From Microbulbifer sediminum (GTDB taxonomy: Bacteria; Pseudomonadota; Gammaproteobacteria; Pseudomonadales; Cellvibrionaceae): a stretch of DNA of 64,000 nt. Position numbers and translations under genes: made by a program. This document shows positions 9,109-17,664 of the stretch, in pieces. Under the pieces are notes generated by a model. The model was not told the DNA's origin. It did no database searches and saw only the letters and a program-made list of their open reading frames with translations. The first letter of the stretch is position 1, and each line of letters opens with the position of its first letter. Location: the NCBI RefSeq assembly GCF_021729035.1, contig NZ_JAJSAP010000001.1, positions 604,222-668,221 of the forward strand, given 5' to 3'.

Positions 9109-9657
9109 ATGTCCCTCACTCCCTCAAACATGAAGCCGCTCGGAACCCCGATGCCAGAATTCAGGCTCCCCGATGCCACCGGCGAAATCGTGTCGAGTGA
9201 GAAGTTTTCCGGCAAACCGTTGCTGGTGATGTTTATCTGCAACCACTGCCCCTACGTAAAACATGTCGCTGCAGCATTGTCGGAATTTGCGGAGCAATAC
9301 CTTCCTGCGGGGCTGGGTATCGTCGCCATCAACAGTAATGACTACGCCACCCATCCCGATGACAGCCCCGAAAAGATGCGTGAGGAGATCGCCGCGAGGG
9401 GCTATCGCTTCCCCTATTTGGTGGACGAAAGCCAGGAAGTGGCCAGGGCCTTCGGTGCCGCCTGCACGCCGGATTTCTTCCTGTTTGACCGGGAAGGCAG
9501 GCTCGCCTACCGGGGACAGTTCGACAGCAGCCGCCCGGGCAACGAAGAGCCTGTGGATGGCAGTGACCTTCGTGCCGCCTCAGATGCAGTTTTGAGAGGG
9601 GAGCAGCCGCAACTGGAACAGGTACCGTCCGTGGGCTGCAATATCAAGTGGAAGTGA
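9109..9657 (+). CDS. thioredoxin-fold redoxin protein (AhpC/TSA-like)
   Basis: A 182-residue protein with a thioredoxin/redoxin fold. The conserved motif is FICNHCPYVKH, giving a CxxC pair at residues 44 and 47. This motif defines a subgroup of AhpC/TSA-like proteins that are often annotated as thioredoxin family proteins. The cis-proline region (ACTPDFFLFD) and a C-terminal SVGCNIKWK, with a third cysteine, are also typical. No signal peptide is seen, so it is probably cytoplasmic. ATG 9109 is chosen for the GGAAGAAG site before it. A thiol-disulfide or peroxide role is inferred from the family only. Confidence 0.88.
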   Translation: MSLTPSNMKPLGTPMPEFRLPDATGEIVSSEKFSGKPLLVMFICNHCPYVKHVAAALSEFAEQYLPAGLGIVAINSNDYATHPDDSPEKMREEIAARGYRFPYLVDESQEVARAFGAACTPDFFLFDREGRLAYRGQFDSSRPGNEEPVDGSDLRAASDAVLRGEQPQLEQVPSVGCNIKWK

Positions 9658-9709
9658 TCTGTAGGTAGGAGCAGCCACGGGCCACCCCTACTACTGTGGC
9701 GGAGCCAGC

Positions 9710-10414
9710 TTACTGATTCCGCAGGAACTCCAGCATCCAACGGGCCACGGTGCTCTCGTGGATATCGTTTTGCAGTGAAGCCTGCCCTTTTTCCACCACA
9801 TCCTCACCGAAAGCCTCGCGGCGTAATTCCATCAGGCTGTTTGAGTAGGGCTTGGTGAATTCCGGGTGGGCCTGGAAGGTGAGCATATGCTCATCCACCT
9901 GGACCATCGCCATCGGACAGAAATCGCTCGATGCCAGCACCCGCGCACCCGGGGGCAGCGCCTCGACCTGGTCTTGGTGGCTCACCAGCAGGCTGAAACG
10001 CTTCTGGGGCTCCGACATCCAGTTCGGCGTCTCCTGCAGCTCATAGCTGTGGACACCCACGCCCCAGCCCTTGTCTGACTTACGGGCCCTGCCCCCCAGG
10101 GCCTGGGCAATCAGCTGGTGGCCGAAACAGATGCCAATGGTTGGCTTACCGCGCTCACGCAGGTTCCGCACAAACTCCATCAGGGGGGCAATCCAGGGCT
10201 TGTCCTCGTAAACGCCGGTCTTGCTGCCGGTGATCAGGTAAGCATCCACTTCGTCAACGTCATCCGGGTAATGACCATGCTGCACTTCATAGGTCACGAA
10301 TTCCAGGGAGGGGTCCTGGTCCCGCAGTAGCTGGGCAAACATCTCGGGGTATTCACCAAATTCACCCACCAGTTCCTTGCGGACATCGTCTGTTTTCAAA
10401 ACGCCTATTTTCAT
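9710..10414 (-). CDS. class I glutamine amidotransferase-like protein
   Basis: A 234-residue stand-alone GATase domain. The nucleophile elbow is GICFGHQ with Cys96, and the catalytic His/Glu pair is in HPEF (residues 183 and 185), so the triad is complete. Proteins of this kind are often labelled GMP synthase-like, but the synthetase (ATP-pyrophosphatase) domain of GuaA is absent. The true role may be amide hydrolysis of another gamma-glutamyl compound. The gene is transcribed alone and converges with the thioredoxin-fold gene. Confidence 0.9.
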   Translation of the reverse strand: MKIGVLKTDDVRKELVGEFGEYPEMFAQLLRDQDPSLEFVTYEVQHGHYPDDVDEVDAYLITGSKTGVYEDKPWIAPLMEFVRNLRERGKPTIGICFGHQLIAQALGGRARKSDKGWGVGVHSYELQETPNWMSEPQKRFSLLVSHQDQVEALPPGARVLASSDFCPMAMVQVDEHMLTFQAHPEFTKPYSNSLMELRREAFGEDVVEKGQASLQNDIHESTVARWMLEFLRNQ

Positions 10415-10563
10415 TATCTCACCGCTGAGTTGACTACTGAGATGGCGGATTATGGCATATCCGAGCCCGGGCTGGCGCCCGATGCTTCGCTACAGGCAAC
10501 GCCGATGCGGGCAGTGTCTAGACTGACGGTTGGAAACCGGAGTCTTCAGGGAGCGAAACAACG

Positions 10564-11295
10564 ATGAAACCCACGACACTGCTCGCGTGCAGCCTCGCAG
10601 CGACCCTGCTGAGTGGTGGCGTACTGGCCGACAACCGCCAGGGTGATTTCATCGTGCGTGCCGGGGTCGGCGCAACAATACCGGACGACGAGTCGGAGGA
10701 ACTCAGACTGAATGGGGTGAAGTTGCCGGGCAGCCGTGTACTGGTCGCAGACGGATATGCAGCCACCTTTACCGGCACCTGGGTTTTCGTCGACCACTGG
10801 GGGCTGGGGCTGCTGCTGGCCACCCCCTTTGAACACGACCTGGACGTCCGCGGTCTTCCCGACGAAGAAGGCCTCTCAATCGGCACTGTTCCCCTGGGGG
10901 ATATCAAGCACCTGCCACCGACCCTGACAGTACAGTGGTTCCCGGTCTGTGTGGAATCCCGGGTCCAGCCTTACGTCGGCTTCGGCGTCAACTACACCAC
11001 TTTCATGGACGAGGATGTCACACGAATTGCCAATACTTACTTTAAAAGAAGACTCGGTGCTACGGCTGAATCGGACCTGGAGCTCGACGACTCCTGGGGT
11101 TTGGCCGGTGAGGTTGGCGTCGACGTGCAATTCGGCCCCGACAGCCGCTGGCTGTTTAATGCGGCGGTCTGGTACCTGGATATCGACAGCGATGCGGAAA
11201 TTCGCTTCCCAACAGACAATGGCGTTTCGCGAATCAAAACCGAGGTCGAGATCGACCCGTTTGTCTACAGCCTCGGGATCGGCTATCGCTTCTGA
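10564..11295 (+). CDS. OmpW family outer-membrane protein
   Basis: A 243-residue protein with a cleavable signal peptide (MKPTTLLACSLAATLLSGG then VLA), followed by amphipathic beta strands consistent with an eight-stranded barrel. It ends in GIGYRF, with the C-terminal phenylalanine used for outer-membrane assembly. The FVDHWGLGLLLATPFEHDL segment and the QWFPVCVESRVQPYVGFGVN segment are characteristic of OmpW. Family members form narrow channels for small hydrophobic molecules. The start follows a GGGAGCGAAACAACG leader. It is monocistronic as far as can be seen. Confidence 0.92.
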   Translation: MKPTTLLACSLAATLLSGGVLADNRQGDFIVRAGVGATIPDDESEELRLNGVKLPGSRVLVADGYAATFTGTWVFVDHWGLGLLLATPFEHDLDVRGLPDEEGLSIGTVPLGDIKHLPPTLTVQWFPVCVESRVQPYVGFGVNYTTFMDEDVTRIANTYFKRRLGATAESDLELDDSWGLAGEVGVDVQFGPDSRWLFNAAVWYLDIDSDAEIRFPTDNGVSRIKTEVEIDPFVYSLGIGYRF

Positions 11296-11697
11296 TAGCT
11301 GGCGCCCCAAAAAACCAAACCATCCCGCCAAAGTCGCATTTCAGCGATAAAGTTTCCTTTTATGCGCCCTTGCGGTAGCCGATTATTCTATATATGGTGA
11401 AATAATTCTTTCACCCGAAATGGAAATCGAGTCATCTTCAGCCTGGCTCAACAAGGGTGCCTGTTCGGGGCGCAGCGCCTGAAATCCCTGCGCTACCAGA
11501 TTCTGCCAATCGCTGTTCACCAACAAGAACAACAGACAAATCCTTCTCTGCAGTCCATTACTGGAAACTTTGTATCCGTTGCAGACGCGTGCCCCAGTAT
11601 TCGCTCAGCTGTAACCGACTGTAATAGCGTTGGCAAAGTACAAAAAGCAGAAAGTAAACGCTGCAAAAAATAATTAATGCACGACAAGGAGAGTACT
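11296..11697. other. intergenic region before the second TBDR
   Basis: Four hundred bases between ompW-like and TBDR genes. It holds one short inverted repeat at 11396-11415 (GGTGAAA / TTTCACC, 6-base loop) with no T tract. It could be a weak terminator or a protein-binding site. No gene, riboswitch or Fur box was recognised. Confidence 0.45.
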
Positions 11698-13929
11698 ATG
11701 CATCGTTCCCCCGCCCCCCTGGCCCATGCCATCCGCCGCTGTATCTCCGGCAGCCGATTTGCCCCGACATTGCTGGCCGTGGCAATAGCGGGACCGGCCA
11801 TGGCACAGCAGCAATCGGTCCTCGAAGAGGTTACGGTCACCGCCCAGAAACGCGAGCAGTCCATGCAGGATGTCTCGGTGGCTGTCAGCGCATTTTCCGG
11901 TGATGCCATCGAGAAAATGGGTTTCGAAGAGGGCCTGGATATTACCCAGCAGGTACCCAACATGAATTTCTTCGCCATCTTTGGCGAAGCTTCCAGTCCT
12001 TCGGTCAGCCTGCGCGGTATCAGCCTGGTGAATTTTTCCGATTCCTGGGAATCACCTGTGTCCATCTACGTGGATGACGTCTATCGCGGCAACCCCGCCG
12101 GGTCTGCAATCCAGCTGTTCGACCTGGAACGGGTGGAAGTATTGCGTGGGCCCCAGGGTACCCTTTACGGCCGCAACACAACCGGCGGCCTGATGCACTA
12201 CGTATCCCGCAAGCCCACCGACGAATTTACCGCAAGCGCGAGTGCCAGCCTCGGCAGCTATTCGGAGCAGATTCTGGAGGGAGCTGTGGGTGGCGCCCTG
12301 GCAGAGGGCGTGCGCGGGCGCTTCGCGTTCAAGAGCACCACCAACGACGGCTGGCAGACCAATACCGTAACCGGCGACAAGCTCAATGACACGGACAGCT
12401 TTGGCTACCGCGCCCAGCTCGACTTTGATCTCGGAGAAAGCGGTGGCCTGCTGCTTAATTTTCACGGCAGCGAGGCAGACCAGAACTCAGTCGGCTTCGC
12501 CCACATGGGTTACCTGGAAGAGGGTAGTGAGGGTGCCGCAACCTGCCCGATTTCCCGTATCCAGGATGGCGGCTGTACCAGCAATACCTTCGGGTTTACC
12601 GGTGTAGAAGCAGTGGACGGTAAATTTGATCCCGAACACGTAGCCAGCGGCGCCGCCAACGGCCTGATCACCCAGATAGACACGTACGGCACATCCGCCA
12701 CCCTCGACTGGGAGTTCGAGAGTTTCACCCTGACCTCCATCACTGCCTACGAAGAGCTGGACAAGTTCCTCCAGGATGATGGCGACGGCACCGAAGTGGT
12801 CTGGTTCGACGAACAGTATGCGGTGGACGCCGAGCAATATACCCAGGAATTACGGCTGGACGGTGCCACTGACAACGTTACCTGGGTCACAGGTTTTTAT
12901 TACTATAAGGATGACCGCGGACTGGTCACGGAAGCCCCCACAACCGCCGATGGCCTCTGGCACCAGGAAATCGTCGCCCTCGACAGCGAATCCTGGGCAC
13001 TGTTCGGCCAGGTGGAATATGACCTTGCACCCACGCTGACCCTGGTAAGTGGCCTTCGCTATACGGAAGAGGAACGGCAGTTTTCCCAGGAATCCGGCCC
13101 CAGCTTCTACGACCCTCTTTCGGTACGCGACAGCCTCAGCGAAAGTGCCACCACAGGCCGCCTGGGTCTCGACTGGCGCCCGGACGATAACACGCTCGCA
13201 TATGCCAGCTTCTCCACAGGATTCAAGAGCGGCGGGTTTTCCGGCAGCTACAACGCCTCTCTTGAAGCCACCCGCCCGGTGGGTGCCGAGGAAATCGCCA
13301 ACTTCGAGGTGGGACTGAAAACCACCCTGGCAGAGGTATACCGGCTTAACGCGGCAGCCTTCCATTACACGGTGGAAGACTACCAGGCACAGGTATTCCT
13401 GACGGTGGCGGATGGTAGTGTGATCACCAATGCGGGGGATGTGGACGGCACCGGGGCTGAAATCGAATTGACGGCACCAATCACCGATAATTTTGAGGTG
13501 ATCGCCGGTGCCGGCTGGCTTTCCACCGGGTTCGACTCCGAGCAGATCTTTTTTGTTGCCGGGGACAGCTATACCCTGGATGGCAATGAGCTGCCCTCGG
13601 CCCCCGGATTCACCTACAACCTGGTGGCCCGTTACTACCAGAGCCTGGGCGGGTCCGGCGAGCTGGTATTCCAGGGTGATTACTCCTGGCAGGACGACCA
13701 CTACCTGCAGATCGAGAATGATCCCTACTCATTGCACAAAGCTTACGGCCTGGCCAATGCCAGCCTCAGCTGGTACTCCCCGTCAGAGCGTTACAGCGTA
13801 CAGGCTTTTGTAAACAACCTGGCAGATGAGGAGTATTTCACCTACCAGAACACCCTGGGCAGCGACTGGGGTTACGGCGTCTGGGGCCAGCCGCGGACGG
13901 CGGGAATGCGTTTCAACTGGAAACTCTAA
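11698..13929 (+). CDS. TonB-dependent receptor
   Basis: A 743-residue outer-membrane receptor with a signal peptide ending AGPAMA. A TonB-box-like segment follows (LEEVTVTAQKREQSMQDV), then a plug domain with RVEVLRGPQGTLYGRNTTGG, and a 22-strand-type barrel ending MRFNWKL. The plug signature is common in receptors annotated for iron-siderophore or related uptake, but the ligand cannot be read from sequence. ATG 11698 is chosen because AAGGAG lies eight bases before it. There is no transporter or regulator next to it. A long hairpin separates it from the convergent cobO gene. Confidence 0.93.
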   Translation: MHRSPAPLAHAIRRCISGSRFAPTLLAVAIAGPAMAQQQSVLEEVTVTAQKREQSMQDVSVAVSAFSGDAIEKMGFEEGLDITQQVPNMNFFAIFGEASSPSVSLRGISLVNFSDSWESPVSIYVDDVYRGNPAGSAIQLFDLERVEVLRGPQGTLYGRNTTGGLMHYVSRKPTDEFTASASASLGSYSEQILEGAVGGALAEGVRGRFAFKSTTNDGWQTNTVTGDKLNDTDSFGYRAQLDFDLGESGGLLLNFHGSEADQNSVGFAHMGYLEEGSEGAATCPISRIQDGGCTSNTFGFTGVEAVDGKFDPEHVASGAANGLITQIDTYGTSATLDWEFESFTLTSITAYEELDKFLQDDGDGTEVVWFDEQYAVDAEQYTQELRLDGATDNVTWVTGFYYYKDDRGLVTEAPTTADGLWHQEIVALDSESWALFGQVEYDLAPTLTLVSGLRYTEEERQFSQESGPSFYDPLSVRDSLSESATTGRLGLDWRPDDNTLAYASFSTGFKSGGFSGSYNASLEATRPVGAEEIANFEVGLKTTLAEVYRLNAAAFHYTVEDYQAQVFLTVADGSVITNAGDVDGTGAEIELTAPITDNFEVIAGAGWLSTGFDSEQIFFVAGDSYTLDGNELPSAPGFTYNLVARYYQSLGGSGELVFQGDYSWQDDHYLQIENDPYSLHKAYGLANASLSWYSPSERYSVQAFVNNLADEEYFTYQNTLGSDWGYGVWGQPRTAGMRFNWKL

Positions 13930-13945
13930 CCTTGTCGTGTACTGC

Positions 13946-13980
13946 AGCTCCCCGTGACAACACGCTTGTCGCGGGGAGCT
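13946..13980. terminator. bidirectional terminator hairpin between TBDR and cobO
   Basis: Fifteen-base-pair inverted repeat (AGCTCCCCGTGACAA / TTGTCGCGGGGAGCT with one G-U pair, 5-base loop) between two convergent genes. There is no long T tract on either side, so termination strength is uncertain. Confidence 0.7.
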
Positions 13981-13995
13981 CAGACAACGGAAAAC

Positions 13996-14622
13996 TCACC
14001 ACTCAATCCCCTTACGCGCGGAAACGCCCGCCTCAAAGGCGTGTTTTTCCGCGCGCATTTCCGTCACCGTATCGGCGACATCCTTCAGGTACTGCTTCGC
14101 CCCACGGCCGGTGATAATCACCGACTGTTCCCGCGGGCGGTTCGCAATCGCTTCAGTCACGGCATCGCGATCGAGCCATTTGTAATTGAGCGCGTAAGTG
14201 AGCTCGTCCAGGACAACCAGGTAAACCGATGCATCCTCCAGGGCGTTCCGCAGTTTTTCCCAGAGCGCCAGTGCCGCTGCCTTGTCAGCCTCGAAATCCT
14301 GAGTTTCCCAGGTGAAATCGGTACCCATTTCATGCCACTGCAAGGGGCAGCGTTCCGCAGGGAGCCCGGTAAGCAGGTTTTTCTCCCCACACTCCCAGGC
14401 TCCCTTGATAAACTGCCCCACAACGACCTTGTAGCCATAGCCGAGGGCCCGGGTTACCGTGCCCACCGCCGCAGTGGTCTTGCCTTTTCCGTCGCCGGTA
14501 TAAAGGATGACGATACCGCGCTCTTCCAGTGCTTTCGCGACACCGGCATCGACAATTTCCTTGCGTTGCTGCATGCGCTTCTTGTGGCGCTCGGCCTTTT
14601 TACCTGTGTCCGAATCGCTCAT
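13996..14622 (-). CDS. cobO: cob(I)yrinic acid a,c-diamide adenosyltransferase
   Basis: A 208-residue ATP:corrinoid adenosyltransferase of the CobO/BtuR/CobA type. It attaches the 5'-deoxyadenosyl group to cob(I)alamin or its precursors. The P-loop GDGKGKTTA is at residues 43-51, and the VVLDELTYALNY and TGRGAKQYL segments match the family throughout. ATG 14622 gives the standard N-terminus; the open frame extends 25 codons further without support. It lies downstream of btuB on the same strand, which fits salvage of imported B12. No other corrin biosynthesis gene is in view, so salvage rather than de novo synthesis is the likely context. Confidence 0.95.
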   Translation of the reverse strand: MSDSDTGKKAERHKKRMQQRKEIVDAGVAKALEERGIVILYTGDGKGKTTAAVGTVTRALGYGYKVVVGQFIKGAWECGEKNLLTGLPAERCPLQWHEMGTDFTWETQDFEADKAAALALWEKLRNALEDASVYLVVLDELTYALNYKWLDRDAVTEAIANRPREQSVIITGRGAKQYLKDVADTVTEMRAEKHAFEAGVSARKGIEW

Positions 14623-14667
14623 GGACAAAACCCCGCTTTTATAAATTACTCGCCATGGCACAGGCGG

Positions 14668-14687
14668 CGGCCGCTGACCGCGACCGC
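14668..14687. repeat. REP-like palindromic intergenic repeat
   Basis: The core CGGCCGCTGACCGCGACCGC matches the copy at 43851-43870 in 18 of 20 positions. It lies between btuB and cobO. Two copies are too few to define a family here. Confidence 0.45.
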
Positions 14688-14714
14688 CTCCCGGCAATGG
14701 TGACAGCTGGGGGC

Positions 14715-16577
14715 CTAGAGCGTCAGCTCCAGCCCGGCATAAACCGCCGCCCCGGCCGTATTGTAGCCGGCCACTTCACGGTAATCCTCATCGAGGACAT
14801 TCTCACCACGCAGGTTCAGTTGCAGCGAGTCGGAGACCCGGAAGGAGGCCTTCAGGTCGAGAACGCCGTAATCATCCAGGGCGACCGCAGGACCGAAAAA
14901 ATCCGGGTTCGGGCTCAGCCGGTTTGCCACCCGCCGCCAGTTTGCCCCCAGCGCGAGCCGCTCCCCCAGCAGGCGATAGCTGCCGCCCAGGTTGTAGACC
15001 TGCTGCGGCACCTGCAGGCGCTGGTTACCATCCGCGCTTTCGGCATCCAGGAAGGTTCCGTTGAAGTACCAGTCCAGCCTGTCCGCAAGGGTGCCCGACA
15101 GGGCCAGCTCGATCCCCTCGGAGCGGCTTTCTCCATCATCCTGCCCGTAGGCACCGAAACCGGAATTCCCCAGGCTGTAGTCAAAGATGATGGCATCCTG
15201 GATCTGCTGGTCAAAATACACCAGCTCCAGCTGCAGCCGCCCGGCAAGCCGGTATTCGCCAGCCAGTTCATAGCCATGGCTGGTTTCCGGCCCCACCGGC
15301 GCAGCCCCCTCGCCAACGTTGTACGCCAGCTCAAACGGACTGGGTGCCCGGTAACCGGTGCCGTAGCTGGCTCGCAGTTTGGCTTCGCTATGGTTGCCCA
15401 ACAGGATTGGATAGGCGATGGAGCTACGCCAGCTATCGTGCCCCCCGGTTTCCAGGCTGTCGCGACGAATACCGACAGAGTAATGAACTGCCCCGCCCAG
15501 ATCGGCCCGCCATTCGCTGAAGACTCCGAGGCTGTCCAGTTCCCGGGCATCGAAGGCGCTGGAGAATTCCTGCTGCTCGTACTCCGCCCCCCAAAGCAGC
15601 TCGCCACCGGCGAGTGCCGTGTTGCCCACATAGTTGAGTTCGTCGATACCACCATCAACAGCAAAGGTACTGGCTCCCACCGCGATGCTGTCCCGCTCGA
15701 TCTCCTGTCGTGCCACCGCCAGCTGGTTGGAGATGCCGGAAACCCGGTAGTCGGCACTCAGGCGATAGCTGCCCTGGGTGTATTCGTCGAGGCAATCATT
15801 GGAAGTGGAAAAGCCGGCGAAGCAGCCATCAAACTCCGACTCGGTGTCGGTATGGCGCACCTGCGCGCGCAGGGCCAGGCTTTCGCTGGGCTGGTACCCG
15901 AGCTGGGCGCTGGCAGTGCGATTGCGATAGCCGTCCCGTTCGCCGCGGGTATCCGCCACCTGACTGTTGTAGCCGTCGGTGTCGAACGCGCCCAGGTTGA
16001 TGCGGTAATCCCATTGCTCACCCTCGCCATACAGGCTGGCACTGGTATCCCGACTGCCGTAGCGCCCCGCCTCGACCGCCAGGGATGCGCCAAGCGGGGC
16101 ATCAGCTTTTTTGGTGATGATATTGATTACGCCGCCGGCACCAGCGCCATACATCATGCCCTGCGGGCCGCGCAGGACCTCCACGCGCTCGATATCGCCC
16201 GCCAGCAGGTGCTGGAACTGTGTAGCCACCTGGGTATTGGCAGGGTCGGCAATATTGACACCGTCCAGTAACACCAGGGTGCGGTAATTGCTCTCGCCGC
16301 GCAGGTAGAGATTGCTGACTTTGCCGGCGCCACCGTTATTGCTGACAGCGATTCCCGGCAGGCTGCGGAGGACATCCAGCAACCTGGCATAGCCCAGCCG
16401 TTCGATATCGGCAGTGGTAACGACCGATACCGATACCCCCAGTTCCTGTCGAGGTATTTCCACGCGGCTGGCAGTAACGGACATCTGTTCCAGTTCACCG
16501 CTGTCAGCGGCGGACACGGTCTGGCTGGCGGCAGCCAACAATGGCAGGACCGCCGCAGGGAGAAGAGTTTTGTTCAC
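14715..16577 (-). CDS. btuB: vitamin B12 TonB-dependent outer-membrane receptor
   Basis: A 620-residue BtuB-type receptor. It has a signal peptide (ending TVSA), a TonB-box-like segment (LEQMSVTASRVEIP), a plug with IERVEVLRGPQGMMYGAG, and a barrel with short loops, close to the usual BtuB length. GTG 16577 is chosen because GGGGA precedes it and a signal peptide follows directly. The gene sits 113 bases downstream of a cobalamin riboswitch, which gives direct evidence for a corrinoid substrate. BtuF/C/D are upstream and CobO downstream, so B12 crosses both membranes and is then adenosylated. Confidence 0.94.
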   Translation of the reverse strand: MNKTLLPAAVLPLLAAASQTVSAADSGELEQMSVTASRVEIPRQELGVSVSVVTTADIERLGYARLLDVLRSLPGIAVSNNGGAGKVSNLYLRGESNYRTLVLLDGVNIADPANTQVATQFQHLLAGDIERVEVLRGPQGMMYGAGAGGVINIITKKADAPLGASLAVEAGRYGSRDTSASLYGEGEQWDYRINLGAFDTDGYNSQVADTRGERDGYRNRTASAQLGYQPSESLALRAQVRHTDTESEFDGCFAGFSTSNDCLDEYTQGSYRLSADYRVSGISNQLAVARQEIERDSIAVGASTFAVDGGIDELNYVGNTALAGGELLWGAEYEQQEFSSAFDARELDSLGVFSEWRADLGGAVHYSVGIRRDSLETGGHDSWRSSIAYPILLGNHSEAKLRASYGTGYRAPSPFELAYNVGEGAAPVGPETSHGYELAGEYRLAGRLQLELVYFDQQIQDAIIFDYSLGNSGFGAYGQDDGESRSEGIELALSGTLADRLDWYFNGTFLDAESADGNQRLQVPQQVYNLGGSYRLLGERLALGANWRRVANRLSPNPDFFGPAVALDDYGVLDLKASFRVSDSLQLNLRGENVLDEDYREVAGYNTAGAAVYAGLELTL

Positions 16578-16689
16578 AGTGATTCCCCAATCTCGAAGAA
16601 GGACGGATTGAGGGAGGGTGAGTGCAATCGGTGCGTACCACAGGGACCGGAAGCGGGCTTCCAGGATCGCCTTGCACAGACCAGACAAA

Positions 16690-16862
16690 GCCCTCCGCTT
16701 TATCCTACGAATGCAGAGGGCCGGTATCGGGCTTACCGCGGTAGCGGCTCACCGTTGCGGGGGCAGCGCCGGAATTACTGTAACCAGTTCACCGGACTTC
16801 CCGTTTAACCCGACCAAGCGCAATTCCTACCGAGGGAAAAGACACTGCCGGGCACCCAAAGC
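16690..16862 (-). ncRNA. cobalamin riboswitch controlling btuB
   Basis: On the minus strand the leader contains the conserved cobalamin-aptamer elements in order: GGTGCC (16851-16856), ACGGGAAGTCCGGTGAA, then the core GCTGCCCCCGCAACGGTGAG, and the closing AAGCCCGATACCGGCC (B12-box region). At its 3' edge a 9-bp stem, GCCCTCTGC / GCGGAGGGC (16690-16721), overlaps the end of the aptamer and is followed by TTTGTCT. It could be the expression platform that switches between aptamer closure and a terminator-like hairpin. Bound cobalamin is expected to shut off btuB. Confidence 0.92.
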
Positions 16863-16893
16863 GGGCGGCAGTATAACAGTGAAGCGCCTGGGG

Positions 16894-17664
16894 CTACAGC
16901 AGGTCCAGCGGTACAAAATCCGCCACGCCGTCACGCCAGCGGAGCTCGCAGCTGATACCGTAAACCTCACCGATCAGTTCTGGCTTGAGAACATCCGCCG
17001 GTACGCCCTCGGCCCGCAGGCGTCCCCTCTCAAGCAGCAGGATTCGGTCACAGTAGCGGGCCGCCAGCGCCAGGTCGTGCAGCGCCAGCACCACCGTGCG
17101 CCCGCTGTCTGCCTGTCGGCGAAAGTTCTGCATCAGCTGCAGCTGGTGGCGGATATCCAGCGCCGCTGTGGGCTCGTCGGCAACCAGAAATGGCGCTTCG
17201 CCCACCAGCAACCGCGCCAGCTGTACCCGGCGCAACTCACCCCCGGACAGTTGCGTCACCGGGCGTTCGGAAAAACCCCGGGCATCCACCTGCCGCAGCG
17301 CCGCCGCCACCCGCCGCTGCCGGTCCACCCGTTTCCCCCAGGGCAGCAGTCCCAGGGCTACGAAATCGCGGACCGCCAGGCTCCAGGCGGGCACCTCCGC
17401 CTGGGGGAGATAGGCACATAACTGCGCGCGCCTGGCAACAGGGATTGCTGCCGAGTCCAACTCCCCGAAATCAATGCGCCCGGCGGCCGGGGACAACACT
17501 CCGGCCAGCGCCTGCAACAGGCTGCTCTTGCCCGCGCCGTTCGGGCCCACCACCGCAGTGAGCTCTCCCGGTTGCAGCCTGCAGCTGAAGCCCTCGATAA
17601 CCCGCTCGCGGCGACGCTCAACAGCCAGCCCGTGACAGGAAACCACCAGGGTAGAGTTCCTCAT
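16894..17664 (-). CDS. btuD: B12 ABC transporter ATP-binding protein
   Basis: A 256-residue ABC ATPase. Walker A GPNGAGKSS is at 40-48, the signature LSGGE at 139-143, Walker B FLVADEPT at 159-166, and the switch histidine in LALHDLALAA. Sequence alone would not separate it from heme or ferric-siderophore ATPases. The assignment to BtuD rests on its place between btuC and the cobalamin riboswitch of btuB. Its ATG overlaps the btuC stop (ATGA), so the two are translationally coupled. It acts at the cytoplasmic face of the inner membrane. Confidence 0.9.
   Translation of the reverse strand: MRNSTLVVSCHGLAVERRRERVIEGFSCRLQPGELTAVVGPNGAGKSSLLQALAGVLSPAAGRIDFGELDSAAIPVARRAQLCAYLPQAEVPAWSLAVRDFVALGLLPWGKRVDRQRRVAAALRQVDARGFSERPVTQLSGGELRRVQLARLLVGEAPFLVADEPTAALDIRHQLQLMQNFRRQADSGRTVVLALHDLALAARYCDRILLLERGRLRAEGVPADVLKPELIGEVYGISCELRWRDGVADFVPLDLL

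Noticed and set aside
11396..11415. Hairpin GGTGAAA/TTTCACC as a riboswitch or terminator
   Set aside because: Too short and without T tract or conserved core; noted as an inverted repeat only.
14529..16271. Plus-strand 580-codon open frame opposite btuB and the cobO 5' end
   Set aside because: Antisense to btuB, whose identity is firm and riboswitch-linked.
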